Source: Flavobacteriales bacterium (GTDB taxonomy: Bacteria; Bacteroidota; Bacteroidia; Flavobacteriales_F; PHOS-HE28). Taken from it: a stretch of DNA of 64,000 bases. The DNA is taken from assembly GCA_026129465.1 (NCBI GenBank), contig JAHCIA010000001.1:1311964-1375963 (forward strand). Reading direction: 5' to 3'. A program made the position numbers and the translations under genes. Positions 31,681 through 40,781 of the stretch are shown in pieces (position 1 is the first letter of the stretch; each line of letters opens with the position of its first letter). Under the pieces are notes generated by a model. It was not told the origin of the DNA, did no database searches, and saw nothing but the letters and a program-made list of their open reading frames with translations.

Positions 31681-31920
31681 GGCGCTACACCGCCATCGTC
31701 AACACCGCTGGCCGGGCAGGGCGCCAAGAAGGGCATCTTCATCACCACCTCTTCCTTCACCAAGGAGGCGCGTGAGTACCAGCCCCGCAACGAGACCAAG
31801 ATCGTCCTGCTCGACGGTGAAGAACTCACCCAACTGATGATCGACCACGACCTCGGTGTCACCACCCAGCGCACCTATGCAGTAAAGCGCATCGACAGCG
31901 ACTTCTTCGGGGATGAGTGA
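31681..31920 (+). pseudogene. C-terminal remnant of an Mrr-type restriction endonuclease
   Basis: Frame 1 reads, from 31708, LAGQGAKKGIFITTSSFTKE and then AREYQPRNETKIVLLDGEELTQLMIDHDLGV and IKRIDSDFF-like AVKRIDSDFFGDE before TGA 31918-31920. This matches the last ~70 residues of Mrr-cat nucleases (the QxxKKGxFITTSxFTxxA and KIVLIDGxxLxxLMIDxxxGV signatures). The N-terminal part with the D-(Q/E)xK catalytic core is missing, there is no start codon in frame, and the fragment directly abuts the HTH gene's stop. It is therefore a deletion remnant, and an easily missed one because it lacks an ATG. Confidence 0.8.
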
Positions 31921-31941
31921 TACGCACCCTTTATATCACCG

Positions 31942-31949
31942 TATCTTTC
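31942..31949 (+). promoter_or_regulatory. candidate -7 box (TATCTTTC) of the toxin-antitoxin pair
   Basis: TATCTTTC then G, 17 nt before ATG 31967; seven of eight matches to TAnnTTTG. Confidence 0.45.
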
Positions 31950-31966
31950 GGCTACAGAAGCCCACC

Positions 31967-32197
31967 ATGGACTACTATAAACTCATCACCATCGATCCCG
32001 AGCGGCGCAGCGGCAAGCCGTGCATCCGCGACACGCGCATGACCGTGGGTGACGTGCTGGGCTACCTGGCCAGCGGTATGACACCCGAGGCGATCGTGGC
32101 CGAGTTCCCCAATATCACCGATGAGGACATCCGGGCCTGCCTGGCTTTCGCGGCCGACCGCGAGAAGCGCATCGTGGTCGTCACGCCGGCCGCATGA
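31967..32197 (+). CDS. DUF433 family antitoxin-like protein
   Basis: 76 residues: ITIDPERRSGKPCIRDTRMTVGDVLGYLASGMTPEAIVAEFPNITDEDIRACLAFAADRE is the DUF433 fold, a small winged-helix/HTH protein that in many genomes precedes a PIN-like DUF5615 toxin. Start ATG 31967 is set by the motif beginning and by the promoter-like TATCTTTC. The stop overlaps the next start (ATGA 32194-32197), the tight coupling expected of an antitoxin-toxin operon. Confidence 0.88.
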   Translation: MDYYKLITIDPERRSGKPCIRDTRMTVGDVLGYLASGMTPEAIVAEFPNITDEDIRACLAFAADREKRIVVVTPAA

Positions 32198-32532
32198 AAT
32201 TCCTGGTCGATCAGAACCTACCTCCACGCCTCGCGCAGGTGCTCAACGGTCGCTTTCCAGGATCCAGCCATGTGATCCCGCTTCGCATGGACCGTGCGCG
32301 CGATCTTCAGATATGGCGCAATGCGAAAGAGCAAGGGTATGCTCTGCTCACCCGTGATGACGACTTCCACCAATTGAGCATGCTGCATGGTGCTCCACCA
32401 AAGGTGGTTTTCCTGGCCAATGCAGAAGGCGATGCAGCGGACCTTGCGCGCTTCGTGGCTGAGCAACTGGATACCATCGCGCGGTTCATGGAAGATCCGG
32501 AGAGCAGCCTCTTGCTCATCAGAAGACCTTGA
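32194..32532 (+). CDS. DUF5615 family PIN-like toxin protein
   Basis: 112 residues of the Mut7-C/DUF5615 PIN-like group: MKFLVDQNLPPRLAQVL carries the first acidic residue, DRARDLQIWRNAKEQGYALLTRDDDF the next acidic cluster, and the chain ends in LLLIRRP. Members are predicted ribonucleases paired with DUF433 antitoxins. The 4-bp overlap with the DUF433 gene supports a type II toxin-antitoxin unit. Activity is inferred from the family. Confidence 0.85.
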   Translation: MKFLVDQNLPPRLAQVLNGRFPGSSHVIPLRMDRARDLQIWRNAKEQGYALLTRDDDFHQLSMLHGAPPKVVFLANAEGDAADLARFVAEQLDTIARFMEDPESSLLLIRRP

Positions 32533-34100
32533 CGGTCACGGAATGATCAATGTCCAACTGGCACTGCGCATCAATTGGCCATTGACCATTGGAGATCGAT
32601 CATTGGGAATTCCCACAAGGCACTACTCCACCACCACCCTTACCGCATCCCCCCTCGCCGTACGCAGGAGATAAAGTCCCGCCGAAAGCGCGGCCACATC
32701 GATGCTATTACGTCCGGGGGCCAAGGTGATGATCCGCACCCGCTGACCTGCACTGTTAAGCAATTCGGCAGTCACCACCGTTGTTCCATCCAGTTCCGCG
32801 TAGAGCATATTGGCAGCCGGGTTCGGCCATACCTGCATCGCTCCCTGTGCAAGCGTATCCCCCAAACCCATGGATAGCACACTGATGCGCCCGAAGACCG
32901 CAGCCTGCACACTGTCGCTGTTCACGGTGAACGGCCCGAACGTGAGCTCGCCGGAGACATGTGAAACGAAGTGGACAGCATCTGCTTCGGCACTGGCCGT
33001 GATGGACTGCCCGGTAACGAACCAGGTGCTGGGACCACTGCTGGCCGCCCACTGCGGGCTACCATCCGGATCGAAGGCCACCACCGTGAGGCGGCGATCG
33101 GTGATCACCGGCCCGCCACTGACCACGCCGGTGGTCCACTCCACCGAGCCTCGTGTTACACCGGTGAAGTAGACGTTGTGGCCCGCATCCACCGCGATGC
33201 AGGGACCCTGTGCGCGTTCGATATCCCCGGTGATGCCCCCTCCGGATGAGTGTGTTTCCCGGCCCCAATGGAACTGGCCCGTGCTATCGAGCATGGCGAT
33301 GAACACATCCGATCCCCAGTCCATGCCTTCGAATTGCAGGCCGGGCCACACTTCGCCGTCCAGGTGGAGTTGACCCGCCAGGTATGCGTGTCCATCGCTC
33401 GTGGCGACAACAGTGGGATCGGTGAAGGTGACATCCGTCCCGAATTCAGCGAAACCGGCCGTGCCATCCGGCCGGTAGCGCAACACGAACATGTTGTAGC
33501 CCTCGGCGCTTGCCACCGGAAAGTCCTGGCCGCCGAACGTGAGCGTACCATTCTCGCAGGAACCACTCACGTATAGTCCACCCCAGGGGTCGAAGCTGAT
33601 GGTGCCGAAGCGCCGGATGCCATCTATCGTGCGCACCTCAACATCCTCGCCGAAGAAATCAACCCGCACAATGTGGCCCTGGCTGAATTCCATGGCGCTG
33701 TACCACAGGTTGCCTTCGGGGTCCACGGCCAGGGCGGCCGGTTCCAGGATGTCCGGGAAGTCCAGGTCCAGGTTGCGGCTCCAAAGCGGCTGGCCGGTAT
33801 TGAGGTTCCAGGCCATCACGAAGTGGTTCACCGTGAAGGCGCCACCGAGACCGGCCAACTGGGATCCATCGCAGAACGCCAGTGCATCGCCCATGAAGCT
33901 TCCGGAGAAATAAGCGATACCGACAGGGCTCACCACTGCTGCACCCACGGAAACGGAGTCGGACAGGATGCACGACTGCCACGTATCGCCCGTGGCCGGA
34001 TCAAGCTGCTCCAGCGCGACCGTACCGAAGACGGTACTGCCGTATATGATCGAAACGGTCTCCGTATGCATGCTCACCAGATGCTCAGGTGCCGAGGCGA

Positions 34101-34994
34101 GAGGCCATCTCAAAAATAGTTGAGGTGTCCTGAGCCATGAACAACGGGCGTTTGACAACCGAAGAAGGGAGGGTCTTGATCCTTTCACCGTGCATGTCCT
34201 CTTTCGATGTCCAAAACGATGGACTGCACGGACGCCCAGTGGGAAGCGGTCAAGGACCTGCTCTCACCTATTCAAGAGAGGACCGAGACGCGTGGCAGGA
34301 AGCCACTGGATGCTCGGGAGGTGTTCAATGGGGTATTATGGATCTGCCGGACAGGAGCCAGATGGCAGGATCTTCCACCGCGCTACCCTCCTTACCAGTC
34401 GTGCCATCGGTACTTCCAGCGCTGGTGTCAGCAGGGCGTATGGGACAAGGTGCTGTGGGCCTTGGCGCAGGACCTCAAACGAAGAGGGAAGATCGACATC
34501 ACAGAATGCTTCATCGATGGCACCTTCTCCAGTGCCAAAAAAGGGGGCTCCATATCGGCCCGACTAAGCGAGGTAAAGGCACCAAGATCATGGTCGTCAC
34601 AGACGCTGCTGGTCTTCCTATCGCCGTACGGACCTTCGGAGCCAGCACCCACGAAGTGAAGCTCGTGACCCAAACGCTGGCCGCGCGTTTCATGGAAGAA
34701 TTGCCCCAAGTGCTCATCGGCGACAAGGCCTACGATAGCGATCAGCTCGATCGCAAGCTCAAGCGCAGGAAGGTCCGCATGATCGCACCGAACCGCGCAG
34801 GGCGTTCAAAATCCCAAGATGGAAGGGAGCTTCGCAGATACAAGCGGAGATGGAAGGTGGAGCGATGCTTCGCCTGGCTCAACAACTTCAGGCGTACTGT
34901 GGTCCGCTACGAGTATCACAGCATCAACTTCCTGGGCTTCGTCCAGCTCGCTTGTGCCATGATCCTCATGCGCAAACTATTTTGAGATGGCTTC
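34101..34994 (+). mobile_element. IS5-family insertion sequence, 894 bp
   Basis: Terminal inverted repeats: left GAGGCCATCTCAAAAATAGT from 34101, right (read inward on the other strand) GAAGCCATCTCAAAATAGTT from 34994. GA flanks both sides (34099-34100 and 34995-34996), the likely target duplication. The element carries a two-frame transposase (34207-34985) and inserts inside a T9SS gene. Ends and transposase look complete, so it may be active or recent. Confidence 0.85.
34207..34985 (+). CDS. IS5-family transposase in two overlapping frames (probable -1 frameshift)
   Basis: The first frame (34207-34659) starts [19 protein letters not shown], the DUF4096-type N-terminal domain, and reaches the first catalytic Asp (Asp104 in FIDGTF). 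The second frame, read from about 34540 to TGA 34983-34985, continues with [16 protein letters not shown], the second Asp ([10 protein letters not shown]) and the Glu ([15 protein letters not shown]). Joining requires a -1 shift at the A6G5 run 34537-34547. Such frameshifting is known in several IS families, including parts of IS5; a disabling indel is the alternative. With the shift, the DDE triad is complete. Confidence 0.82.
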
Positions 34995-35293
34995 GATCGT
35001 GTGGCGCGGCATGCCAGGGTTCAGGTCGAATGCGACCGGATCGCTGCGAAGCCAGTCGACCTGCTGGGCGTGTATGGTACCGATGAAAAGGCAGGCAGCA
35101 AGGAGTGGGATGTGGCGCATGGACGATGTGTTCGAGGGGTAGACGCATCAAACCCAGGAAACGTCCCCTGCGCATAAAACCGATCTGCGAACGGTACATC
35201 ACGCGCATCAACACCATTCAGCACAACAACAAGCCGATACGAGCGGACAATGGCCTGCCAAAAGCACCGCGTGATCGTACTGGATCGCCTGCC

Positions 35294-35301
35294 TATCTTC
35301 C
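35294..35301 (+). promoter_or_regulatory. candidate -7 box (TATCTTCC) before the 35.3 kb gene
   Basis: TATCTTCC ends 4 nt before ATG 35306 and supports that start over a longer in-frame extension beginning at 35105. Confidence 0.3.
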
Positions 35302-35305
35302 CCTC

Positions 35306-36070
35306 ATGTTCCCAGCGACCCTCCTTCTGATCTACTTCCTTTCAGGTGCGCCAGCAGACTGCCCGGTAGCCGCACCTTCCCTTGTACACCAGCCAGATAG
35401 TATCCGCTTCACGGACCTGTTCACGATGGAGATCGCTGAATATGAAGGGAAGCCTTACCTGAACACCGGGATCGATAGCATGCTTGGCCATGCCGATCTG
35501 GAAGCCCGGTTCTCGGCACTTTGGGCTTATCACGCCTACCTCTATGACAACTATGCCGAAGCATTTCGCCGCGAGCGGGAGCTGCTGAAGCTCCACCCGG
35601 ATACCTATGCCGTCCGGGCAGGTTATGATGACCTTCTGATGGCCGACACCGCCTTCCAACGCTTGATGGCACCGAGTCTCCGTGGGGTCCGCGTCGCACC
35701 GCTGCACATCGACAGTGCCATACGGATCACCGCGCACTTCTACTATGTACACCGCGAAGGGCCGAAGGTGGTGACCCACGTGTGTACCGGGATCAACCGT
35801 GTCCTGGACCTGGGCACTTCATTCGATGCAGCACACCACGCCGCGTTCGGCTACATGGTGGTCCGCAACATGGACGATCCGTACGCGCCCTACACGCCGG
35901 TGATCGAGCCCTTCCGTCAAGAGCTGCGCGCGGACCCATCCGATGAGCGGGTGAAGGAATTGGAACAGCTGGTCTATGAGCGCATGGCCCAGAGTGCTGA
36001 ACTACGCGCCGCGATCATTGCGGAGTACGAGCGCAATACGGAGTACCTGCCTTTCGAGCTGCTACTGTAA
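35306..36070 (+). CDS. exported protein of unknown function
   Basis: 254 residues from ATG 35306: hydrophobic N-terminus MFPATLLLIYFLSGAPADC works as a signal peptide (a lipoprotein is less likely, the Cys being preceded by Asp). The mature part is mostly alpha-helical with a TPR-like feel (ARFSALWAYHAYLYDNYAEAFRRERELLKLHPDTYAV) and ends acidic (RNTEYLPFELLL). The C-terminal half, ITAHFYYVHREGPKVVTHVCTGINRVLD, contains the only other Cys. An upstream extension to 35105 was rejected as basic, non-signal sequence overlapping the 5' end of the interrupted T9SS gene. No family recognised. Confidence 0.6.
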   Translation: MFPATLLLIYFLSGAPADCPVAAPSLVHQPDSIRFTDLFTMEIAEYEGKPYLNTGIDSMLGHADLEARFSALWAYHAYLYDNYAEAFRRERELLKLHPDTYAVRAGYDDLLMADTAFQRLMAPSLRGVRVAPLHIDSAIRITAHFYYVHREGPKVVTHVCTGINRVLDLGTSFDAAHHAAFGYMVVRNMDDPYAPYTPVIEPFRQELRADPSDERVKELEQLVYERMAQSAELRAAIIAEYERNTEYLPFELLL

Positions 36071-36105
36071 CCAATCGAAAGGATCGCCGTCCCATCTGAA
36101 GATCT

Positions 36106-36149
36106 GGGCGGTGTCGCAGTAACCCCACGGGCGGTGTCGCAATTACCCC
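36106..36149. repeat. two direct copies of a 21-bp GGGCGGTGTCGCA.. unit
   Basis: GGGCGGTGTCGCAGTAACCC(C) at 36106-36126 is repeated at 36129-36149 with two changes (GCAATTACC). The period is 23 bp. Confidence 0.75.
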
Positions 36150-36183
36150 CCCGGGCGGGGCGCCCGGGGGGACAACACCGCCC
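36129..36183. terminator. strong GC hairpin in the gap before the ABC transporter genes
   Basis: GGGCGGTGT (36129-36137) can pair with ACACCGCCC (36175-36183), enclosing a second perfect palindrome CCGGGCG..CGCCCGG. It lies 60-110 bp after the stop at 36070 and probably terminates that transcript. No long U-run follows. Confidence 0.45.
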
Positions 36184-36270
36184 ATCGCCCCGTCGGCACC
36201 GCTCATGTAAACCACCTTCTTCCTATCCGTTCGATCCCCATCTTGCACCCTGCAACTCAACCCGCATTCC

Positions 36271-37161
36271 ATGGAACTCACCATCACCGGCCTTAGCAAA
36301 ACCTACGGCAACGGCGTGAAAGCGCTGGACAACGTCAGCCTGCACATCCCCACCGGCATGTTCGGCCTGCTGGGCCCCAACGGCGCCGGCAAGAGCACGC
36401 TGATGCGCATCCTGGCCACCTTGCAGGAGGCAGACAGCGGCACGGCCATGCTCGGCACGATCGATGTGCTCAACGACAAGGAAGCCGTACGCAAAGTGCT
36501 GGGCTACCTGCCACAGGAATTCGGGGTATACCCGCGGGTGAGCGCCTACGAGATGCTGGACCACATCGCGCTGCTGAAAGGCGTTGTGGACAAGGGCCCG
36601 CGCAAGGAACTGGTGGAGGCTCTGCTGCAACGCGTGAACCTATGGGAACATCGCAAACGACGGATCAGCGGTTTCAGTGGTGGTATGAAGCAGCGCTTCG
36701 GCATCGCGCAATCGCTCATCGGTGATCCCAAACTGATCATCGTGGACGAGCCCACGGCCGGCCTCGACCCCGGCGAGCGCAACCGCTTCTACAACCTGCT
36801 CACCGAGATCGGCGAGAACGTGGTGGTGATCCTCAGCACCCACATCGTGCAGGACGTGCAGGAACTCTGCAACAACATGGCGATCATCAACCTGGGCAAG
36901 CTGCTGTATGCCGGTCCGCCGAACGATGCGCTGAAGGCCATGAAGGGCAAAGTGTGGGAGAAGGCCATTGGCAAACATGAACTTGAGCAGTACGCCACCA
37001 CGCACACATTGATCAGCAACAAGTTGGTGGCCGGACGGCCGATCATCCACGTGATGAGCGAAGGTGTGCCGGGGGACGGATTTGTGAGCGCCGAGCCCAG
37101 CCTGGAGGATGTGTTCTTCGGAGCCATCCACCGCAGCAACCGCGAAACCGCAGCAGCATGA
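36271..37161 (+). CDS. ABC transporter ATP-binding protein
   Basis: 296 residues. Walker A GPNGAGKST (about 33-41), the signature FSGGMKQRF (about 131-139), Walker B LIIVDEPTAGLDP (about 152-164) and the switch His in STHIVQDVQEL are all present, so the ATPase should be active. The C-terminal extension after residue 210 resembles those of Nod/CcmA-type exporters. The next gene, an ABC-2-type permease fused to an aminopeptidase domain, overlaps it by ATGA (37158-37161), so this is its energising subunit. Confidence 0.93.
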   Translation: MELTITGLSKTYGNGVKALDNVSLHIPTGMFGLLGPNGAGKSTLMRILATLQEADSGTAMLGTIDVLNDKEAVRKVLGYLPQEFGVYPRVSAYEMLDHIALLKGVVDKGPRKELVEALLQRVNLWEHRKRRISGFSGGMKQRFGIAQSLIGDPKLIIVDEPTAGLDPGERNRFYNLLTEIGENVVVILSTHIVQDVQELCNNMAIINLGKLLYAGPPNDALKAMKGKVWEKAIGKHELEQYATTHTLISNKLVAGRPIIHVMSEGVPGDGFVSAEPSLEDVFFGAIHRSNRETAAA

Positions 37162-40100
37162 TCCTCCGCTTCTTCCTCTTCGAGGTGCGCTACTGGCTCC
37201 GCCAGCCCATGGCGTACATCTTCATCGCGCTGATCGCCTTCCTCACAGGTGCGGCCGTGGTGAGCGACAACGTGCAGATCGGCATGGCCGTGGGCAACGT
37301 GTTGAAGAACGCGCCCTACCTCGTGTACCTCTGGTACGCCACCTGGAGCACACTGGGCCTGCTGCTGGTCACCGCCTTCGTGAACGCCACGGCCATCCGG
37401 GACTTCACCAGCAACACGGCTCAGATCGTCTTCAGCACGCCGGTATCGAAGGCCAGCTACCTCATCGGCAAATTCCTGGGCAGCACCTTCGTGGCATTGC
37501 TCCCCATGCTGGGCGTGAGCCTGGGCATCGTGGTGGGCAGTTGGTGGCCGGGCATCGACGAGGTACGCGTGGGGCCCAACCTGATGGTGCATCACCTGCA
37601 GGCCATCCTGCTCTTCGCCATCCCCAATGTGCTCTTCTGCGCCTGCATCATTTTCGCCGTGGCGGTGCTTCTGCGCAGCACCATGGCCGCCTTCATCACC
37701 GCGATCGCGTTGTTGGTGGGCTTCAGCATCGCGGGGGCGTTCACCAGCGACCTGGAGAACGAGTACATCGGTGCCATGGTCGATCCCTTTGGCGGATCAG
37801 CCTTTGAAATGGCCACCAAATACTGGACGGTGGAGGACAAGAACACGCAGGTTCTGCCCGCTGCCGGTGTGATGCTCTGGAACCGCCTGCTCTGGATCGC
37901 GGTGAGCGTGGGTGTCTTCCTTTTCGGCTTCTGGCGCTTCTCCTTCACGGACCGCGTGCAGAAAGCCAAGACCGCCGAGGTTGATGGCAACGGACAGTCC
38001 TCCTACGCGCATGTGCCCCTGCCCAAGGTGGCGCAACGCTTCGACGCCAGGGCGCGTCGCAGGTGGTTCACCTCCCTCTACTGGGGCGATGTGAAAGGCA
38101 TCCTGAAAAGCACGCCCTTCATCCTCATCATGTCGCTGGGGCTGGTGCAGCTCTTCGTGTCCCTGGCCTTCGTTACCGAACTCTATGGCAACACCACCTA
38201 CCCGGTCACCTACAACGTGGCCGATGCCATCCAGGGCGGGCTCTTCATCTACCTGATCATCATCGTCACCTTCTATGCCGGGCAATTGATATGGAAGGAG
38301 CGCGATCCACGCATCGACGGCATCACCAACGCGCTGCCCATGGCAACTGGCACAGGCCTGCTGGCCAAGTTCGCGGCACTCGTCACCGTCATTGTCGTGG
38401 TGATGTGCTTCGCCACGTTGGCGGGCATGGTCACCCAACTGCTGAACGGATATACGCGGCTGCAGCCCATGGTGTACCTCACCTACCTGATCATACCTAC
38501 CACGCTCGGTTTCGCATTCTTCGCGGCCATGGCGATGTTCGTGCATGTCGTGGTGAACAACAAGTACCTGGGATACTTCGTGTTCATCCTGCTGGTGGTG
38601 CTGAACATCTTCGGGTGGAGCGCATTGGATGTGGAGTCGAACCTGGTACGGCTGAGTGGTTCCTCCGGGCTCACGTACTCGGACATGAACGGCTTCGGGC
38701 CCTACCTGCCGGGCTGGCTGTTCTTCCGCAGCTATTGGATGGTCTTCGCAGCGATCCTGTTGTTCGCGGCCTGGCTCTTCCTGGTGCGCGGCAACGATAC
38801 CGCCATGCACTGGCGCTGGCACAATGCGAAACAGCGCTTCGCAATAGCCAAACTGCCCGGCATCGCGATGGTCCTGCTCTTCGGCGCAATGGCCGCCTTG
38901 GGCTACTACAACACCAAGGTGCTCAATGAATACACCACCAGCGACGAGCAGGAGCAACAGCAGGTGGACTACGAGAAGCAGTACAAACGCTTCCAAGGGA
39001 TGGAGCAGCCGCACTACACGGCGGTGGAGTTCACCATCGACCTGGAGCCGGAGAACCGGGCCATGCGCTACACCGCCGCGATAACCCTGCGCAACAAGAG
39101 CGAGCGGCCCATTGACACCCTCTACCTGAGCCTGCCCGAGCGCATGCACCGGAACCCATCCGGCCTGCAGGTGGAGATACCCGGTGCGACCGTGGTCCTC
39201 GACGATGACTTCATGAAGCAGCGCATGTATCGCCTCTCACCGCCCCTCGCACCCGGCGCCGACCTGCGCCTCACGGTAAAGGGCGGCTATGCCGCCAAGG
39301 GCTTCGAGAACCGTGTGTCCTTCACCGGCATCGTGCAGAACGGCAGCTTCTTCAACAACATGGACCTCCTGCCGGTGATAGGCTACCAGGCCGACTTCGA
39401 GTTGAAGGACAAGAACGATCGCAAGAAGTACGAACTGCCACCCAACCGCCGCACCCCGCTGCTCACCGAGGATCCGGATCAACGCCGGCACAACTACCTC
39501 GTGCGCCACAGCGACTGGGTGGAGGTGAGCACCACCATCAGCACCGCGCCGGACCAGATCGCCATCGCGCCCGGCAGCCTGGTGAAGGAATGGACGGACA
39601 ATGGCCGCCGCTTCTTCCGCTACGAAGTGGACCACCCCTCGCTGAACTTCTACAGCTTCATGAGCGCCCGTTATGAGGTGGCCCGCGAGAAACTCGGCGA
39701 TGTGGACATCGAGGTGTACTACCACAAGGACCACGGGGTGAACGTGCCGCGCATGCTCAACAGCATGAAGCGGACGATCGCCTATGCCGGTGAGCGGTTC
39801 GGACCGTACAGGCACAAGCAGGCGCGCATCATCGAGTTCCCGCGCTACGCCAGCTTCGCGCAGGCCTTCCCCGGCACCATGCCCTACAGCGAGGCCATCG
39901 GCTTCATCACCGATCTGCGCAAGCCAGAGGACATCGACCCGGTGTTCTATGTGGTGGCGCACGAAGTGGGGCACCAGTGGTGGGCGCACCAGGTGATCGG
40001 TGCCGTGATGCAGGGTGCCACGCTGCTGAGCGAGAGCATGGCCCAGTACACCGCGCTCATGGTGATGGAGCAGGAGTACGGCCGGCCACACATGCGGAAG

Positions 40101-40766
40101 TTCATGAAGTACGAGGCCGACAAGTACCAGAACGCGCGCGGCAGCGAGGCCATCGGAGAATCGCCTTTGCTTACCGTGGAGAACCAGGGCTACATCCATT
40201 ACAACAAGGGCAGCGTGATGCTCTATGGCCTGCGCGAGTTCCTCGGTGAGGAGGTGCTGAACCAAGCCTTCGCGCACATGGTGGACAGTTTCGGCTATGC
40301 CGAGCCACCCTACCCCACCTCGCTGGACATGTACCGCGCCATGCGGTCCATCACACCGGACAGCCTGCTGTACCTGCTGGACGACAACATCAAGCACATC
40401 ACGTTGTACAACAACGCCGTGCAGGAGGCCAGGGCAAGCATGAACACCGACAGCAGCTGGACCGTGGAGGTGCTCATCACCGCCGCCAAGATGCACAGCG
40501 ATTCCCTGGGCATGGAGACCGAAGCACCCATGAATGATTGGATGGACGTGGCCGTGATGCCCAAGATGCGTTTCGGCAAGGACAAGGAAATGAATGACAT
40601 CCCCTTGGCGCGTCAACGGTTGAAACTGCGCACGGGAGAGAATCGGATCACCTTCCAAGTGAAGGAAAGACCCGGCTCCGTGGTGATCGATCCCGACCAC
40701 CTGTTCTTCGACCGGCTGCCGGCGGACAACAGGAAGAAGGTGGAGGTGGCTGATGCAGGAACTTGA
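37158..40766 (+). CDS. ABC-2 type permease fused to M1 family aminopeptidase
   Basis: 1202 residues. Residues 1 to about 600 hold some twelve hydrophobic segments in two blocks (for example FFLFEVRYWLRQPMAYIFIALIAF at the start and PFILIMSLGLVQLFVSLAF near 315), an ABC-2-type membrane domain. After the last membrane segment (IAMVLLFGAMAALGYYNTKVL, about 575-595) comes an exported M1 metallopeptidase domain: zinc site HEVGH (His935, Glu936, His939) plus Glu958 in LLSESMAQY, and substrate-loop GTMPYSEAIGF in place of GAMEN. The protein probably exports a molecule while carrying a periplasmic peptidase; homologues of this fusion exist in Bacteroidota. Substrate unknown. Confidence 0.93.
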   Translation: MILRFFLFEVRYWLRQPMAYIFIALIAFLTGAAVVSDNVQIGMAVGNVLKNAPYLVYLWYATWSTLGLLLVTAFVNATAIRDFTSNTAQIVFSTPVSKASYLIGKFLGSTFVALLPMLGVSLGIVVGSWWPGIDEVRVGPNLMVHHLQAILLFAIPNVLFCACIIFAVAVLLRSTMAAFITAIALLVGFSIAGAFTSDLENEYIGAMVDPFGGSAFEMATKYWTVEDKNTQVLPAAGVMLWNRLLWIAVSVGVFLFGFWRFSFTDRVQKAKTAEVDGNGQSSYAHVPLPKVAQRFDARARRRWFTSLYWGDVKGILKSTPFILIMSLGLVQLFVSLAFVTELYGNTTYPVTYNVADAIQGGLFIYLIIIVTFYAGQLIWKERDPRIDGITNALPMATGTGLLAKFAALVTVIVVVMCFATLAGMVTQLLNGYTRLQPMVYLTYLIIPTTLGFAFFAAMAMFVHVVVNNKYLGYFVFILLVVLNIFGWSALDVESNLVRLSGSSGLTYSDMNGFGPYLPGWLFFRSYWMVFAAILLFAAWLFLVRGNDTAMHWRWHNAKQRFAIAKLPGIAMVLLFGAMAALGYYNTKVLNEYTTSDEQEQQQVDYEKQYKRFQGMEQPHYTAVEFTIDLEPENRAMRYTAAITLRNKSERPIDTLYLSLPERMHRNPSGLQVEIPGATVVLDDDFMKQRMYRLSPPLAPGADLRLTVKGGYAAKGFENRVSFTGIVQNGSFFNNMDLLPVIGYQADFELKDKNDRKKYELPPNRRTPLLTEDPDQRRHNYLVRHSDWVEVSTTISTAPDQIAIAPGSLVKEWTDNGRRFFRYEVDHPSLNFYSFMSARYEVAREKLGDVDIEVYYHKDHGVNVPRMLNSMKRTIAYAGERFGPYRHKQARIIEFPRYASFAQAFPGTMPYSEAIGFITDLRKPEDIDPVFYVVAHEVGHQWWAHQVIGAVMQGATLLSESMAQYTALMVMEQEYGRPHMRKFMKYEADKYQNARGSEAIGESPLLTVENQGYIHYNKGSVMLYGLREFLGEEVLNQAFAHMVDSFGYAEPPYPTSLDMYRAMRSITPDSLLYLLDDNIKHITLYNNAVQEARASMNTDSSWTVEVLITAAKMHSDSLGMETEAPMNDWMDVAVMPKMRFGKDKEMNDIPLARQRLKLRTGENRITFQVKERPGSVVIDPDHLFFDRLPADNRKKVEVADAGT

Positions 40767-40781
40767 AGATGACGCGGATGG

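Larger units (their letters stand above)
32623..35120 (-). pseudogene. T9SS type A sorting-domain protein gene interrupted by IS5-family element
   Basis: The 3' part (34098-32623) encodes 491 residues of a beta-propeller-like secreted protein (repeats such as LAVDPEGNLWYSAMEF, ISFDPWGGLYVSGSC, ATSDGHAYLAGQLHLDG) ending in a sorting domain (VWPNPAANMLYAELDG, then NSIDVAALSAGLYLLRT). It has no signal peptide of its own. The 5' part lies beyond the IS: ATG 35120 to 34995 encodes MRHIPLLAACLFIGTIHAQ plus 23 more residues, a signal peptide and mature start. Removing the IS and one copy of the 2-bp GA duplication joins ATC (34997-34995) to GCC (34098-34096) in frame, giving a 533-residue protein. 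Confidence 0.85.

Noticed and set aside
34137..34206. Upstream in-frame start for the second transposase frame
   Set aside because: This frame before the A6G5 run encodes no transposase features; the N-terminal domain is in the other frame, so a frameshift joins them instead.
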